A stretch of DNA of 64,000 nt from Saccharomycopsis malanga (GCA_004014935.1 CP025321.1:1-64000); one strand, 5' to 3'; counted from the stretch's first letter, positions 39,809-50,486 are shown. The notes: a model not told the origin generated them from the sequence alone. A program made the numbers and translations.

Positions 39809-41761
39809 ATGTCTATGCGAGCTCACTACGATCCTATACATGATGTTTATGATAGTCCCACGCAAGAACAACAGCTGCCGCAGCCACAGCCACTTGAAAC
39901 ACCTAACAAATCTAGATTAAATATATCCAGTTTGTTGAGTGATGCTACTCCTCTGCTCGCGGATGGCGACTCTACAGTGGAGATGGAAGAGGTGAAAACT
40001 GATGTCAAGAATGAAAATAATGCACCTCCAACAGGCACCTTTCCAACCTCCAAGAAGAAAAAACCAAAGTCCAGTAAACTAGAAGGCGCTTTGGCTGGGC
40101 TGAAAGTGCCCATAAATAAGATATATAAGAAAGTGGAAAACGGAAAGCAAAAACGGACAAATCAAACTCTAATCATTAGTGCTAAACAACATCATATTAA
40201 AAAGAAGGACGGCGAACCGCTATGGAGAAAAGATATACAATTTGATTTTCTCAGCGAGGTGTTCAAAAACCCCTTGAAAGCATTCACCAATCCATATCAA
40301 AAAGATCATAATGCTCCTGATTACAAGCTTTCATTCGCCGACCTTTATATACTTATCATGGCCAACTCTCCAAAAACCTCAAAGATTCTCAAGGATCGTT
40401 TACTCACTGACAAATCCATGGCAGTGCCTGTGGGCATGGTCTCTTTACTAGTCAATGTAGGAAGAATGAACACCACCATCAACTTTGTACCGGAAATGAA
40501 ATCTCAATTAAGAACATTCCATTCTATTCCATGCTTACAAGAAGGTAAAAAGCAACACAACAAAATTCTCCAGGATTCTCCTAGACTCAAAAGTATTTTG
40601 AAGAGTTGTTGTGAATACAAAGGAGAGCCTACGAATTTTCAAGAGTTGTTTGAAAACGTGCCGGAGCAACTTTTCCCTAAAACTAATGCAGTTAATATAA
40701 TATTTCTATTGTGTTCCTTTGAGCATTTGATTTCTCAGCATTTCGATAAAACCAGTCTTGAGGCTGGTTCTTCCAAAACCTTTTTCATAGAAACTGCTTA
40801 TAAAGACTTAAATCTTGACAATGTTGATTTGACAAATCCTTTGGACTCTCCTTTCAATTGCATATTTTTGAACTTCAACAGCACTCCTGAATCAAGGGCA
40901 AGAAGGTTTCTATGGTTAATGTACGCTTATTTGGAAACCAACTTGAAGAAGGAAGAGCTACTCAATAACCCTTTTCAATTTCCAGAAGACCCATTAAGTG
41001 TCCCTCCATTAGAACAAGTCCCCGAAGGAGCCCAGTACGACATTGATACGCCAGAAGAGATTGAGTATGCTGAGGTAATGCAAAATCAAAGAAAAAAGTT
41101 TTTGTTTTTAGATACTTCACACGAATCAGGAGATAAAAGCCATCCAAAAGTGGATAATCCAATATCTACTGCTTCTCCCAAAGGGCCTAAAACTAAAACT
41201 GAAAAAATTAAAGTAGAAGAGAAAAATGGCGATGACAAATTGCCCCAAATCGAAGGTAGTAACCTAGCTAGTATCAAAAGAGGAGGTAGGGGTAAACAAG
41301 CAAAAACATTGAAATTGACAAAGGCCGAAAAACGTAAAATAGAGAACGGAAGTAGCGTTATTAAAGAGTTCAAACCTGAAGAAATATATAGCACCATTTA
41401 TAATCAGAACAAAATGCGTTTTAGAAAGAAACGGCATTTAAACGGTAATGTCAGTTTTTTCAATCATTTGATAAACACAAAAGAGCTCATAGAAGAAGAA
41501 GATTTCATTTACGACTCCAATGGAAAACTTGTTGACTTTATATTTGAGCCTGCTGAGGGAGAAAAGAAAAGCGACGAAAAGAAAAAGCGGTACACTGGTG
41601 ATTTTGGTGAGTTTTCCAGTACTTGTGTCAAAATGTTTAAGCTGGCTGCTAGTCATTATGAAAAGGATTATATAGAAGAAAACTCGCAAAACGACAAAGT
41701 TGAGGTGGAAGTAGAACAAGATGGACTTAGGCTTACAAAGTTTTCCATTGACGTTCTCTGA
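39809..41761 (+). CDS. IES1: INO80 complex subunit Ies1
   Basis: 650 codons from ATG, against about 692 in S. cerevisiae. A Pro/Gln and Lys-rich N-terminus is followed by a conserved core at about residues 130-400 (KDGEPLWRKDIQFDFL, SFADLYILIMANSPKTSKILKDRLL, MVSLLVNVGRMNTTINFVPEMKSQLRTFHSIP in part, RARRFLWLMYAYLE). A Lys-rich linker leads to the C-terminal word MRFRKKRHLNGNVSFFNHLI. Ies1 is a fungal-specific subunit of the INO80 chromatin remodeller in the nucleus. No domain with known catalysis is present. Confidence 0.85.
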   Translation: MSMRAHYDPIHDVYDSPTQEQQLPQPQPLETPNKSRLNISSLLSDATPLLADGDSTVEMEEVKTDVKNENNAPPTGTFPTSKKKKPKSSKLEGALAGLKVPINKIYKKVENGKQKRTNQTLIISAKQHHIKKKDGEPLWRKDIQFDFLSEVFKNPLKAFTNPYQKDHNAPDYKLSFADLYILIMANSPKTSKILKDRLLTDKSMAVPVGMVSLLVNVGRMNTTINFVPEMKSQLRTFHSIPCLQEGKKQHNKILQDSPRLKSILKSCCEYKGEPTNFQELFENVPEQLFPKTNAVNIIFLLCSFEHLISQHFDKTSLEAGSSKTFFIETAYKDLNLDNVDLTNPLDSPFNCIFLNFNSTPESRARRFLWLMYAYLETNLKKEELLNNPFQFPEDPLSVPPLEQVPEGAQYDIDTPEEIEYAEVMQNQRKKFLFLDTSHESGDKSHPKVDNPISTASPKGPKTKTEKIKVEEKNGDDKLPQIEGSNLASIKRGGRGKQAKTLKLTKAEKRKIENGSSVIKEFKPEEIYSTIYNQNKMRFRKKRHLNGNVSFFNHLINTKELIEEEDFIYDSNGKLVDFIFEPAEGEKKSDEKKKRYTGDFGEFSSTCVKMFKLAASHYEKDYIEENSQNDKVEVEVEQDGLRLTKFSIDVL

Positions 41762-42281
41762 GTTGCGACTGGATATTTTTGTAATTTTACTGTATTTTTA
41801 TAAATTAAAACATATGCTTTCTGCAGTTTTGAGGTCATATAAATTGGATTGTAGTGTAACTATGTTACTATATTCCCTTTTAAAAACAGAATCTGTCAAA
41901 TTAGTTAAAAAAAAATGTTTTATTAAGATAAAATTAATTTGGAAGAGGGTTCGCACAATGAAATTTTTTTCGGAAGAATACTAATACATCTTCAGTAGAT
42001 AAAAACAACAATTTCTGGTTTCATAACAGTTTGTCACAATGAATATTAACTAATTTTCCATATATAGTCTTTATCGGAACCCCACCTTCCGCCAAAGCAA
42101 TACGTATTATATAGCAACTCGTTGCGACACTCTTTTAGGATGCGACTTCCGGAATGCGATATATGATTTTCAGGGGCCATCTGGTATCATTAAAGTATTG
42201 ATGAGGTGTTTATAAGACGCATACCTCCTTCTGACAAACAAAATATATTTGTCTGATTCACTATTTTCATAAGGAAACAAA
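41762..42281. other. Intergenic region upstream of SPS19-like gene
   Basis: 0.5 kb that holds the IES1 3' end and the SPS19-like promoter. A GC-richer segment with TCGGAACCCC and CTTCCGG lies near 42075-42155. I could not fit a full oleate response element to it. Confidence 0.35.
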
Positions 42282-43175
42282 ATGAAGGTTGACGAAAACT
42301 ACGCAAAGAATAGCAGCTGGAAACCAGATTTATTCAAGGGCAAAGTTGCCTTTATTACTGGTGGATCTGGGACCATCTGTAAAGTTCAAGCCAAGGCATT
42401 GGTTGCTCTTGGAGCAGATGCTGCTATAATTGGGAGAAATGCTTCTAAAGCAGAAGAGGCTGCTAAAGAGATTGCCAAAGTGAGACCAGGGTCAAAGGTT
42501 ATTGCATTTGGTAATGTTGATGTGAGGGATGTGAACTCGATAAAGACTGCTGTTGAAGGAACGGTCAAACAATTGGGAAAGATTGACTTTGTAATTGCTG
42601 GTGCTGCTGGTAACTTTTTGTCGGATTTCAACCATTTATCATCCAATGCGTTCAAATCTGTCATTTCCATTGATCTTTTAGGATCTTTTAATACTGTCAA
42701 GGCTACTTTTGAAGAGTTGAAAAAGACAAAAGGCTCCTTGTTGTTTGTTTCTGCCACGTTACAATACAGTGGTATTCCACTTCAATCACACGCTAGTGCT
42801 GCCAAAGCAGGTATTGATGCCTTATCCAATAATCTCGCTGTAGAGTTCGGTCCTCTTGGCATCAGAGTCAATGCAGTGGCTCCTGGTGCTATTGGTAGTG
42901 ATGGTGGGGATGATGATTCCATCACTGAGGGAATGAAAAGACTTAGTACTCCTGAAGGTATAAAGAGACTTAAGAAATCTATTCCTTTGCAGAGAGTTGG
43001 ATACACTACAGATATTGCTGAAGCTACTGTATACTTGTTTAGCCCTGCTGCTGACTACATCACTGGAACTATCCAGGTGGTAGACGGTGGCATGTGGCAC
43101 ACTGGGTTCAAATCCAGCAATGCACCAACAGCAGACAAACTTGTAAAGTTGTTAAACGACAAACCAAAGTTGTAG
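42282..43175 (+). CDS. SPS19: Peroxisomal 2,4-dienoyl-CoA reductase-like SDR
   Basis: 297 codons from ATG, against about 292 for S. cerevisiae Sps19. The Rossmann start is VAFITGGSGTICKVQAKALVALGADAAIIGR (NADP-type), with NAGN-like VIAGAAGNFL, and the family region around ATLQYSGIPLQSHASAAKAGIDAL keeps the Lys but not the classical YxxxK, as is normal for dienoyl-CoA reductases. VNAVAPGAI and ITGTIQVVDGG follow. The C-terminus is PKL, a variant of the PTS1 tripeptide SKL, suggesting peroxisomal import. The enzyme would remove even-numbered double bonds during beta-oxidation of polyunsaturated fatty acids. No CTG codon is used. Confidence 0.9.
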   Translation: MKVDENYAKNSSWKPDLFKGKVAFITGGSGTICKVQAKALVALGADAAIIGRNASKAEEAAKEIAKVRPGSKVIAFGNVDVRDVNSIKTAVEGTVKQLGKIDFVIAGAAGNFLSDFNHLSSNAFKSVISIDLLGSFNTVKATFEELKKTKGSLLFVSATLQYSGIPLQSHASAAKAGIDALSNNLAVEFGPLGIRVNAVAPGAIGSDGGDDDSITEGMKRLSTPEGIKRLKKSIPLQRVGYTTDIAEATVYLFSPAADYITGTIQVVDGGMWHTGFKSSNAPTADKLVKLLNDKPKL

Positions 43176-43474
43176 GTGATTTAATGTATTCTCTATATAT
43201 TTTGTTGAAGGCCATTTTTTATTGTTTATTATATGTAACGAATCATAGCTTTGTAATACTGGGGTAATTTTAATGCTTAAGGGTAATCTTATATTTTTGT
43301 TAATGAGTATTGTTATGTTATCAATTACTAAAAATGTATGGAAGCTACTTGTAATTAGATTTCAAATAAACTTAGAAATGTTAGATATGCTGTAAACACT
43401 AACAAAAACTACATACTGATAAGCGGTGATAATATACAACTTTGTTAAGAATACATATTAATAGCCAAAGACAA
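43176..43474. other. Convergent 3' region
   Basis: 0.3 kb of AT-rich DNA between convergent SPS19-like and PSY2 genes. Nothing beyond 3' UTR sequence seen. Confidence 0.35.
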
Positions 43475-46327
43475 CTAATTCTTGTCTCCTCGGAACTTAA
43501 GCCCGGTGAATTTTTTTCCAAACTTTTCTTTAAGCGATAACTTTTTATGTTCGCTCTCTCCTAACGGCTCAACTCTTACAGGTGCATTGTTATTTTCCTT
43601 TGTATCTTGAACTGGCGTGGGTTGAGTATCATCAGCAGTCCGTCCAATTTGTGTTCCAGCAAATAGCTCATCAAACAAATTTGTATCCTTACTTTCTAGA
43701 GACGTGTTGTAATTGTTCAACTTCTCCTCTTCTGCAGAAGTAAGCGAATTCAAAGACGAAGAAAGTTTCCCAGAGAAATTAAACTTTAGCTTGGACAGTT
43801 TGCTATTGCGAAGCTTTTTATCATCTCGTAATGGACTAACTGACATCTCAATGTCTTCTTTTTCCGGTGTATCATTATTAACATCTGATGTTTCGTGTTC
43901 TTGCACGGATGGTTCGCTTTTTTCTGGCTGTTCGTTAGATCTGACAGACTTGAAATTAACATGAGAAAGCGATATTTTCCGCTTAACAGTCTTGCTGGGT
44001 TTGCTTTTTATCACTTCTGGTACCTCCTTGACTATAACAGGGGAATCGCCACATAGCTCAAGTACAGCTCTACCACTATTGCAGTAACTGCTAATATCTA
44101 AAAGGATTTGCTTGAAGTTATCGTGAAGATACTGAGCCAAACGCTTGAAGTTTGTCTTGTCAAGATTGCCTTGATTACCGACGATAATTATATCAAGGAG
44201 GTCTAGCACAGTAGAATTTACAAGATTGATTTTTCCGCTAGTCAGTACCAACAATTTCATACTATTGTGCAAAAGATTGTTGGAAATGATTGCTTGGGTG
44301 TACAGCTCATCGTTCAACAGAATGATGTTTTTCAAACATCTTATTGAGGCCAACTGTACAGACTTTTTGAAAAGCTTGCCTTCTTGTAACTTTACAATCC
44401 CTTCTAAAATCTGGTTCTCCAATATAAAAGATCTGGCCTTAGACTTGTGCTCTCGGGCACAAAGGGTAATGATATCACATAGATGATATAGCAAAAGGTA
44501 GTTGAATCTAGGGACGTCTACATTGTCACCACACAAATTTGTGATTGGAGAAAACAACACTGGCGCTACCAGGTCATAGAAACTAGTAATATACGCGTCT
44601 GTCTCAAAGACCACATTCTTGCTGGTATGTCTCTCAAAACTCATTGAAGTATTATTGGGGTCTAATAACGCCTTTATAGCTTGAAACGCTTGGGTTTTAA
44701 GTCCCTGGTCCTTCTCGTCAATGAGTAAGTCGGAGAGTACGAGCAATAAATTGACATCATTGGAAAGAATGATAGGAAGACCTTCTTTGGCATTGTCTTG
44801 TTTGTTTTTGAGGTTATCCTTGAGCGCCGAGATTTTGTTACGTAGTGTGGTAGTTTTCAGATCGAGTTTGTGGGGACTTGAGACTTTGACAGAATGTTTC
44901 TCATTGATCTTTCGTTTCTTGTATACTTCGTTGGTGTCTCTTGTATTCTTGTCAGCATCGTCTTCATCAGTGTCGCTATCTGAACGTACATGATTTGTAT
45001 CACTATCTGAACGGTTAGTTAATTCTTCTACCTCGTCCACTTGGACACTTATGCCATTTATTAAGGCAGCATCGTGTTCTAGAATGGCTACGATCAATTC
45101 TGTTCCTATGACACGAATATTCACTTGTGCATCTTTTAATGCAAATTTAATCATCTTGAAAAGACCTTTACGTATCAAGGCTTTGAAAAAATCTGACCGC
45201 TGGGTGGGTTGTAATGATTTAGCAATAACAACGTATTGGTGGATCATTCTAACCCCATCCCTGTTGATTTCGCGCTGCTCTTCCTTGTCATTATTATATA
45301 AATTGAATAGCCGTAGTAGAAAATGTTTGTTATTCTGTAAGTAATTTATTATCTCCACCTGATTAAAGTATATCAAGGTTGAAATGGAGTTTACCGTAGG
45401 GTCATCTAGCAATCTTGCTAGAACAACATCTTTTAAAAACTGAAAGTTGAATGTGGATATTATGAATTTTTTCATTTCTGGGTCATCTATGGGTATAATT
45501 TCTTTAAACTTTGACTCGTTCTGAAGATACTCACGGTATTTTGATTTATACGTAGGGAAATCCGGATCATATTCTAACATCCCAATGATATTAAAAAAGT
45601 TTTTCTCTTCATTGAATAATAAATCAAAGATGGGGTTCTCGTTGTATAATATAAGTGTTTTCACAATGGCACATATCTTATGTAGATTCTGAAGATTGTG
45701 GGTTTCCTCAGACTCTTGGAAAACATCTATCAACGAAGAGATGAAAAGCTTGTTCACGTTTAAAAACTTTGATATTTCTGTGCGGCCTGCCATTGAATTA
45801 GAGTTCATTTGAAGAACACTTAATATATAGCACAAGTTGTAATAGCTCATGGAGGGATTGGTAGGGTATTCTATCGGACCGCATATGATTTCCGTGGCAC
45901 CATTCTCATCATTTGAGAGAACTGCCACCAAACTAATCTTCTTTTCAATAAACCGCTGCACTTGAATGATAAACTCACATACTAAAGCACATCCTTCCGG
46001 CTCCTGGAACGATAATGCTATATCCACACCTTCCACATCCGTCCATACTATAAGAGTGTCCTGCTGTTTCTGATACTGTGTGTTTCCTTCAATACGTGTC
46101 TTCAACAATATATCATTTTCCTTGTTTTCATTCTCGACTATGAGAAACGCCTTGTTCTCTTCAATCGCTCCTATACAATACCCGGTGCCTTGATCCTTCC
46201 AGTAGTCATCCACCAAGTGATATATCTTCACTCTTTTGGGTATCTGGCGCTCGTTTATCTCTTTAAATATCTCTCCCAAGTCAGACTCAAGACTTTCTGG
46301 CTCTATACTGTCCGCCATGAAGTCCAT
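43475..46327 (-). CDS. PSY2: PP4 phosphatase regulatory subunit 3 (Psy2)
   Basis: 950 codons from ATG at 46327; a second ATG three codons later (46318) is an equally good start. Residues about 30-135 form the EVH1/RanBD-like domain (KRVKIYHLVDDYWKDQGTGYC, DTLIVWTDVEGVDIALSFQEPEGC). The Smk-1 region follows (IIPIDDPEMKKFIISTFNFQFLKDVVL in part), then armadillo-like helices to about residue 770. The C-terminus is Ser/Lys/Glu-rich. An acidic insert (about 445-510) carries a duplicated RSDSDT word. Psy2 targets Pph3 to substrates such as gamma-H2AX and Rad53 in DNA damage recovery. It is longer than the ~858-residue S. cerevisiae protein. Confidence 0.93.
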   Translation of the reverse strand: MDFMADSIEPESLESDLGEIFKEINERQIPKRVKIYHLVDDYWKDQGTGYCIGAIEENKAFLIVENENKENDILLKTRIEGNTQYQKQQDTLIVWTDVEGVDIALSFQEPEGCALVCEFIIQVQRFIEKKISLVAVLSNDENGATEIICGPIEYPTNPSMSYYNLCYILSVLQMNSNSMAGRTEISKFLNVNKLFISSLIDVFQESEETHNLQNLHKICAIVKTLILYNENPIFDLLFNEEKNFFNIIGMLEYDPDFPTYKSKYREYLQNESKFKEIIPIDDPEMKKFIISTFNFQFLKDVVLARLLDDPTVNSISTLIYFNQVEIINYLQNNKHFLLRLFNLYNNDKEEQREINRDGVRMIHQYVVIAKSLQPTQRSDFFKALIRKGLFKMIKFALKDAQVNIRVIGTELIVAILEHDAALINGISVQVDEVEELTNRSDSDTNHVRSDSDTDEDDADKNTRDTNEVYKKRKINEKHSVKVSSPHKLDLKTTTLRNKISALKDNLKNKQDNAKEGLPIILSNDVNLLLVLSDLLIDEKDQGLKTQAFQAIKALLDPNNTSMSFERHTSKNVVFETDAYITSFYDLVAPVLFSPITNLCGDNVDVPRFNYLLLYHLCDIITLCAREHKSKARSFILENQILEGIVKLQEGKLFKKSVQLASIRCLKNIILLNDELYTQAIISNNLLHNSMKLLVLTSGKINLVNSTVLDLLDIIIVGNQGNLDKTNFKRLAQYLHDNFKQILLDISSYCNSGRAVLELCGDSPVIVKEVPEVIKSKPSKTVKRKISLSHVNFKSVRSNEQPEKSEPSVQEHETSDVNNDTPEKEDIEMSVSPLRDDKKLRNSKLSKLKFNFSGKLSSSLNSLTSAEEEKLNNYNTSLESKDTNLFDELFAGTQIGRTADDTQPTPVQDTKENNNAPVRVEPLGESEHKKLSLKEKFGKKFTGLKFRGDKN

Positions 46328-47222
46328 TGACGCCTGATTGCTGTTTTCGGTATTAATTTTGAATCGCGTATCTCTATGTATTAATGGTGAACTGTTGTAG
46401 CGCGTTTGCTCCTATCTTGTTGTTGAATTTATATAACGCGTAGCGATCGATTCTGTTTCAATATTTGCAGATTAAATATGTCAATTCGTAGCCAATATAC
46501 AGTTCATTGAGGTCTCTCATCATCGTTGACGTTTCCTACCTTTGGCGAAGGCGTTCCTTTTTTCTTAATATTTGCTGGATGTCGCACCTGTAGTAATGGC
46601 ACATGTCATGTGAAGATTGAAACCTTCAGTGATTTGGCTTGTTGCGTTAACTATCGAGTTGTATAATGACAAAAAATATATTAACAAGATATGTTATAGT
46701 AGTTGGGTAAAAAGGATCCAGTCATAAATGTAGTTTGGTATGTTCTTTTGGAAATTCAAAATGGAAATAAATCTAGTTGAAATTGAACCTATACATCACC
46801 TTTGATTTATTCTCACCAACATTATCAAGTCGACGTTTTAATCATAGAGAAACAAAAGAAAAATTCTTAGTATTTATATGATATGTCAATAAACTTAATT
46901 GTCACCGACTTGAATCCAATTTTCAATATAATGCTTTTGATAAATACTATTCATGTCCTAAGTCAGTTTTTTTTAAAGATTTTCTATATTTTTTATATTT
47001 AGATATTCAGACTTTTCGCTATGTAAATATTTCTGTTTCAAGCTCTCAGTATTTAAAAACCATGTTCTTTCCAATCTTTTAAATAGAATCACTTACAGTG
47101 AATACATCGTTTCTTTTAAATTATTTCATTCATCATACTACATAAAAACATCAAATCGCCACTATAGTGTACAGTGGCAACCATCTTCACATGCACCAAA
47201 ACATGCTATCAAATTTGTTTAC
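46328..47222. other. Intergenic region upstream of PSY2
   Basis: 0.9 kb holding the PSY2 promoter, with an ACGCGT box at 46436-46441, then AT-rich DNA and the NAXE 3' side. No gene or repeat copy recognised. Confidence 0.35.
46436..46441. promoter_or_regulatory. MluI cell-cycle box before PSY2
   Basis: ACGCGT about 110 bp upstream of the PSY2 start, with two further CGCG words (46343-46390 region). MCB elements bind MBF and drive G1/S expression. A DNA-damage-response gene is a plausible target, but a single 6-bp match is weak evidence. Confidence 0.3.
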
Positions 47223-48019
47223 TCAAATGTTTTGGTGCAATGAGGAGTTTAAAAGCACTACTTGATCCAAATCAGGATACGTTGGCACATCGAATCTGTA
47301 CTTTTCGGCAATTTTAGGGCTTATGAAACGGCCACCTAAGTAATGTTGTCCGTTGAAGAGCTTACTGCCAGGCTTGGGAGCAGTCAAAGAAACCAAAACC
47401 GATGGCTGCAAGATATGATCCTTATTAGGAATGTCCTTTGAATTTGGGCCTTCGTCCACATCCCATCCTGTAGGCATATCTACAGAAATTACCGGCTTAC
47501 CACTAGCATTGAGCAACTTGATTACAGAGTCATATGGCGCCCGCAATGGTGGGTGGAATGAGAAGCCAAAAAGAGAGTCAACCACCGAGTCTGATTCTTT
47601 TAATAATGATCTGATTTTCTCAACTGGGTCGGCAGCATCTGAAGAGTAAAACAATGGAACACTAAAGTTCCGCAATTGAACTTCTAAATGCTCAAATTTG
47701 CCTGATTTGATGAAATAGAACACCAGAGGTGAATAGCCAAGCAATTTCAAATGGCGTGCTGCAACCAATCCGTCACCTCCGTTATTGCCTGGTCCCGACA
47801 ATACCAACACCTTCTTATGTGTGCTTGGAGGGTAAGACTTGTAGATTGCTTGTGCTACACTTAAGCCTGCCAATTCCATCTCTTCTGTTAGTAAACCTGT
47901 CAATGCGTTTATATGAACATAATATCACCCACCAACTGATCCAAGCTGAACCCACCTGAGCTCATGAGCTCTTTGTCAAGAGCGGCTGCTGCTTTACTAC
48001 CAAGGACTTTAAAAGACAT
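47223..48019 (-). CDS. NAD(P)HX epimerase (YNL200C/NAXE type, spliced)
   Basis: Spliced: exon 1 is 48019-47933 (29 codons) and exon 2 is 47879-47223, giving 247 residues, like the 246 of yeast YNL200C. The junction rebuilds the family word LDQLMELAGLSVAQAI from LDQL in exon 1 and MELAGLS in exon 2. The N-terminal words FKVLGSK and LDKELM also match the family. The YjeF-N motif SGPGNNGGDGLVAARHL is clear, as are VDSLFGF and SVDMPTGWDVDEG. The enzyme epimerises damaged R-NAD(P)HX so that the dehydratase can repair it. It is divergent from the VPS73-like gene. Confidence 0.92.
47880..47932 (-). other. Intron of NAXE gene (53 nt, unusual donor)
   Basis: The donor is GTGGGT, not GTAAGT or GTATGT. 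The branch is a perfect TACTAAC (47887-47893), with only 7 nt to the acceptor AG. The intron is phase 0, and the exact site is set by the conserved protein junction. Intron DNA contains an in-frame stop, so the gene must be spliced. Confidence 0.8.
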
Positions 48020-48271
48020 TCTGCTATGTATATCGTTTGGAACTATTTACCAATATATTTCATCGCAACTTTGATAGTTATACCCTTTATATAACGTGAA
48101 AGATTATACATAATCATGCATGAATGGTATGATCTGAACAGCACGTTTCGAGCCCCGTGCGATGAGCTTCAGGGCGCTTATATTGATTTTTGACATATTT
48201 TGGGGATGGGAACGATCAGGGTGAACTTGATAACATGGCTGGGACCAAGGGAGAATAAAAACAATTACAAA

Positions 48272-49851
48272 ATGGGTGCTGAGAAGTCTATATGGACAAA
48301 ACAACTTTTATTGTCCACCGTTGTGGCGTGTTTGGGCAGTATTCAGTATGGATATCATATGGTAAGTTGTGGAGGCCAGTTGACTATAAAGAGATGAGCA
48401 ATATTTCTAACTAAAAACTATAGGCGGAACTCAATGCTCCCGAAGCAGTATTGTCATGCAGAAAGTCCATTCATGGTCCTACCGAGGATTATTTGAATAC
48501 GTGGTTTGGAAAGCACGGCTACAAGGAATGTATTGATTTGAATACTCAGGAGATAGGATTTGTTACATCGATATTCTCAATTGGCGCTTTAGTTGGATCG
48601 TCCGTTGCAAGTTCGTTGAGTGACAAATTTGGAAGAAAAAACTCAAGTTTTATAAACATTTCATTCTTTCTTGTTGGATCGTTGATTGAAACATTGTCAA
48701 ATACCAAAACAAGTTTAGCATTAGGAAGACTTTTATCTGGTCTTGGTGCTGGTACGTCTATAGTAAACACGCCGTTGCTAATTAACGAAATAGCTAGCAA
48801 TGATGCCAAAGGATTCTTGGGTAGTTTGAATCAATTCTCTGTTAATATTGGAATTCTTTCCACCCAGTTGTTCGCATTGCGTTGGGCTAACAACGAACAA
48901 TGGAGATATCTTTTGCTCACCGGGTTTTTCATTGCTGCTATCAATGTTTTGGGGTTATTTTTTATTGATGAGAGTCCGAAATGGTTGGTTAAAAACGGTA
49001 AAAGCGAATTGGCAAAGAAAAACCTTCGGAAATTGAGAAATTTGAGTCTCACTACAGAAGATGATATTGATGAAGAGATTAACCAATGGGTGTTGGAGAT
49101 CAGAGGCAAAATGTCTCACACTGCTACCAACTCTTTAGAAACTGCCGGATTGTTGAACAGTGAAGAGGCGTCTGTCGGTATCGAGGAAGACCACCTATCA
49201 TCTGGTACATCTCAAGAAACAATCTGGGGCTATTTAAGCAAACCAGAATATTTCAACTCCAGACTTGTTGTAACTATAATCATGATAGGCCAGCAATTTT
49301 GCGGAATTAATTCCATTATCTTCTACGGCGTTTCAGTCGTTTCGACTCTCTTGCCCAAATATGCTGTATTGCTTAACTGTCTTATTTCAGTGCTCAATGT
49401 TGTTGTCACGTTCTTGTCGGCAACCATAGTTGACAGACTTGGCCGTCGTCCTCTTTTAATATTGTCTATTGGACTTATGGGCATTCTGTCCTTCTTGGTG
49501 TCCGTAGGTATCTTGAACAGCTTTTCGGTCTTAACGGTGTTTGCCATCATCACATACATCTGCGCCTTTGCCATAGGGCTTGGCCCAATACCGTTTTTGT
49601 TGGTTTCAGAAGTCACACAGATAAATGCTACTACAATTGCCCAGAGCGTCGGCACAGTTTTGAACTGGTTGGCTACTTTTCTTGTGGGCTTCTTGTTCCC
49701 CGTGCTCAACGCCTCTATTGGTGGGTACGTCTTTGGTCTCTTTGCTGCCATCTGCGCTCTCACATTGTACTTGGTCTGGAAGATTTTCCCTGAAACTAAG
49801 GGCAAAAAGAACTATTTTGAGGTTTGGCAGGTTAATGACCGGTTAGATTGA
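48272..49851 (+). CDS. Sugar-porter family transporter, VPS73/YBR241C-like (spliced)
   Basis: Spliced: 48272-48361 (30 codons) and 48424-49851, 505 residues. The junction yields GSIQYGYHM joined to AELNAPEAVLSC, matching the family start of Vps73. About 12 membrane helices are predicted by eye. Sugar-porter signatures are DKFGRK after helix 2, GRLLSGLGAGTSIVNTPLLINEIA, WRYLL, DESPKWLVKNGK, QQFCGINSIIFYG, DRLGRRPLL and PETKGK at the end. An earlier in-frame ATG at 48206 would add 22 hydrophilic residues, but the shorter form fits the family better. S. cerevisiae relatives localise to the vacuole and the substrate is unknown. Confidence 0.9.
48362..48423 (+). other. Intron of VPS73-like gene (62 nt)
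   Basis: Donor GTAAGT, branch TTCTAAC near 48408-48414 and acceptor TAG at 48421-48423, phase 0. The intron contains stops in the exon frame. The protein junction HM|AELNAP fits the family. Confidence 0.88.
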
Positions 49852-50173
49852 ACAACTATAGCCTATAGTCTTTATTTGTAACCCATAGCTATTTGAGCAT
49901 GGCCACATGGCAGAATATACAGGCTCTATCGTTCATTATGTGCAAATCAACGGATTGTCGTCGTTTGACGTGTAGTATAAATACGTAGAATAAATACGTA
50001 GTAAAATAAATACTTGAATGAATGTAAGACCATTTGTAACATATGTTTTTAAAGTACTATTTGCTTTAAAATTTACGTTTTGTTGTTCCTTTATAAAACA
50101 GCAAATGTTAAACTTTCTTTTTACATTCGACAAAGATTCTCTTCATGTTCTTACAATGCTCAGTGGGCGTCAC
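49852..50173. other. Intergenic region 3' of VPS73-like gene
   Basis: AT-rich DNA with a small direct repeat (ATAAATACGTA, twice at about 49978-50001). No gene seen. Confidence 0.35.
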
Positions 50174-50486
50174 TGGGCCCTATAACTCAGTGGTTAGTGC
50201 TCTTGGAAAAGAGAAAAAAGACCTGGCAGGATAGTTTAACAAACACCAGTCTTGGAAAAGAGAAAAAAGACCTAACAGGCTGAAGTGTTCAAACCCTACT
50301 ACGAACACTTTTTACTAGCGCTTTTACTGTCCTGAACTTGATTACACAGGCAAGTGCTTACTTTCCAACCAATTTGGTAAGAAGACTATGAATAACAAGT
50401 CATGATTGGGCTTTACCAAGTTACTTTAGACGTGGCGCGTATATACGAAACTGATATGTACTGGGCTCGAAATATATGATATTATA
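50174..50486 (+). mobile_element. SINE-like repeat, copy D (near full length, duplicated head)
   Basis: Plus strand: the head begins with GGGCCC and an A box TAACTCAGTGGTTAGTGC (50183-50200). The B box is degraded (TGTTCAAACCC, 50286-50296). Between them the segment TCTTGGAAAAGAGAAAAAAG followed by ACCT..CAGG appears twice (about 50200-50230 and 50250-50279). The body follows with CAAGTGCTTACTTTCCAACC, TCATGATTGGGCTTTACCAA, GGCGCGTATATACGAAACTG and a 3' end GGGCTCGAAATATATGATAT. Its order is the same as in copies A and B, but in the opposite genomic orientation. Confidence 0.7.

Noticed and set aside
48206-48271. Longer N-terminus for the VPS73-like transporter from the ATG at 48206
   Set aside because: Possible, but the added 22 residues are hydrophilic and the downstream ATG sits just before the first helix as in relatives.
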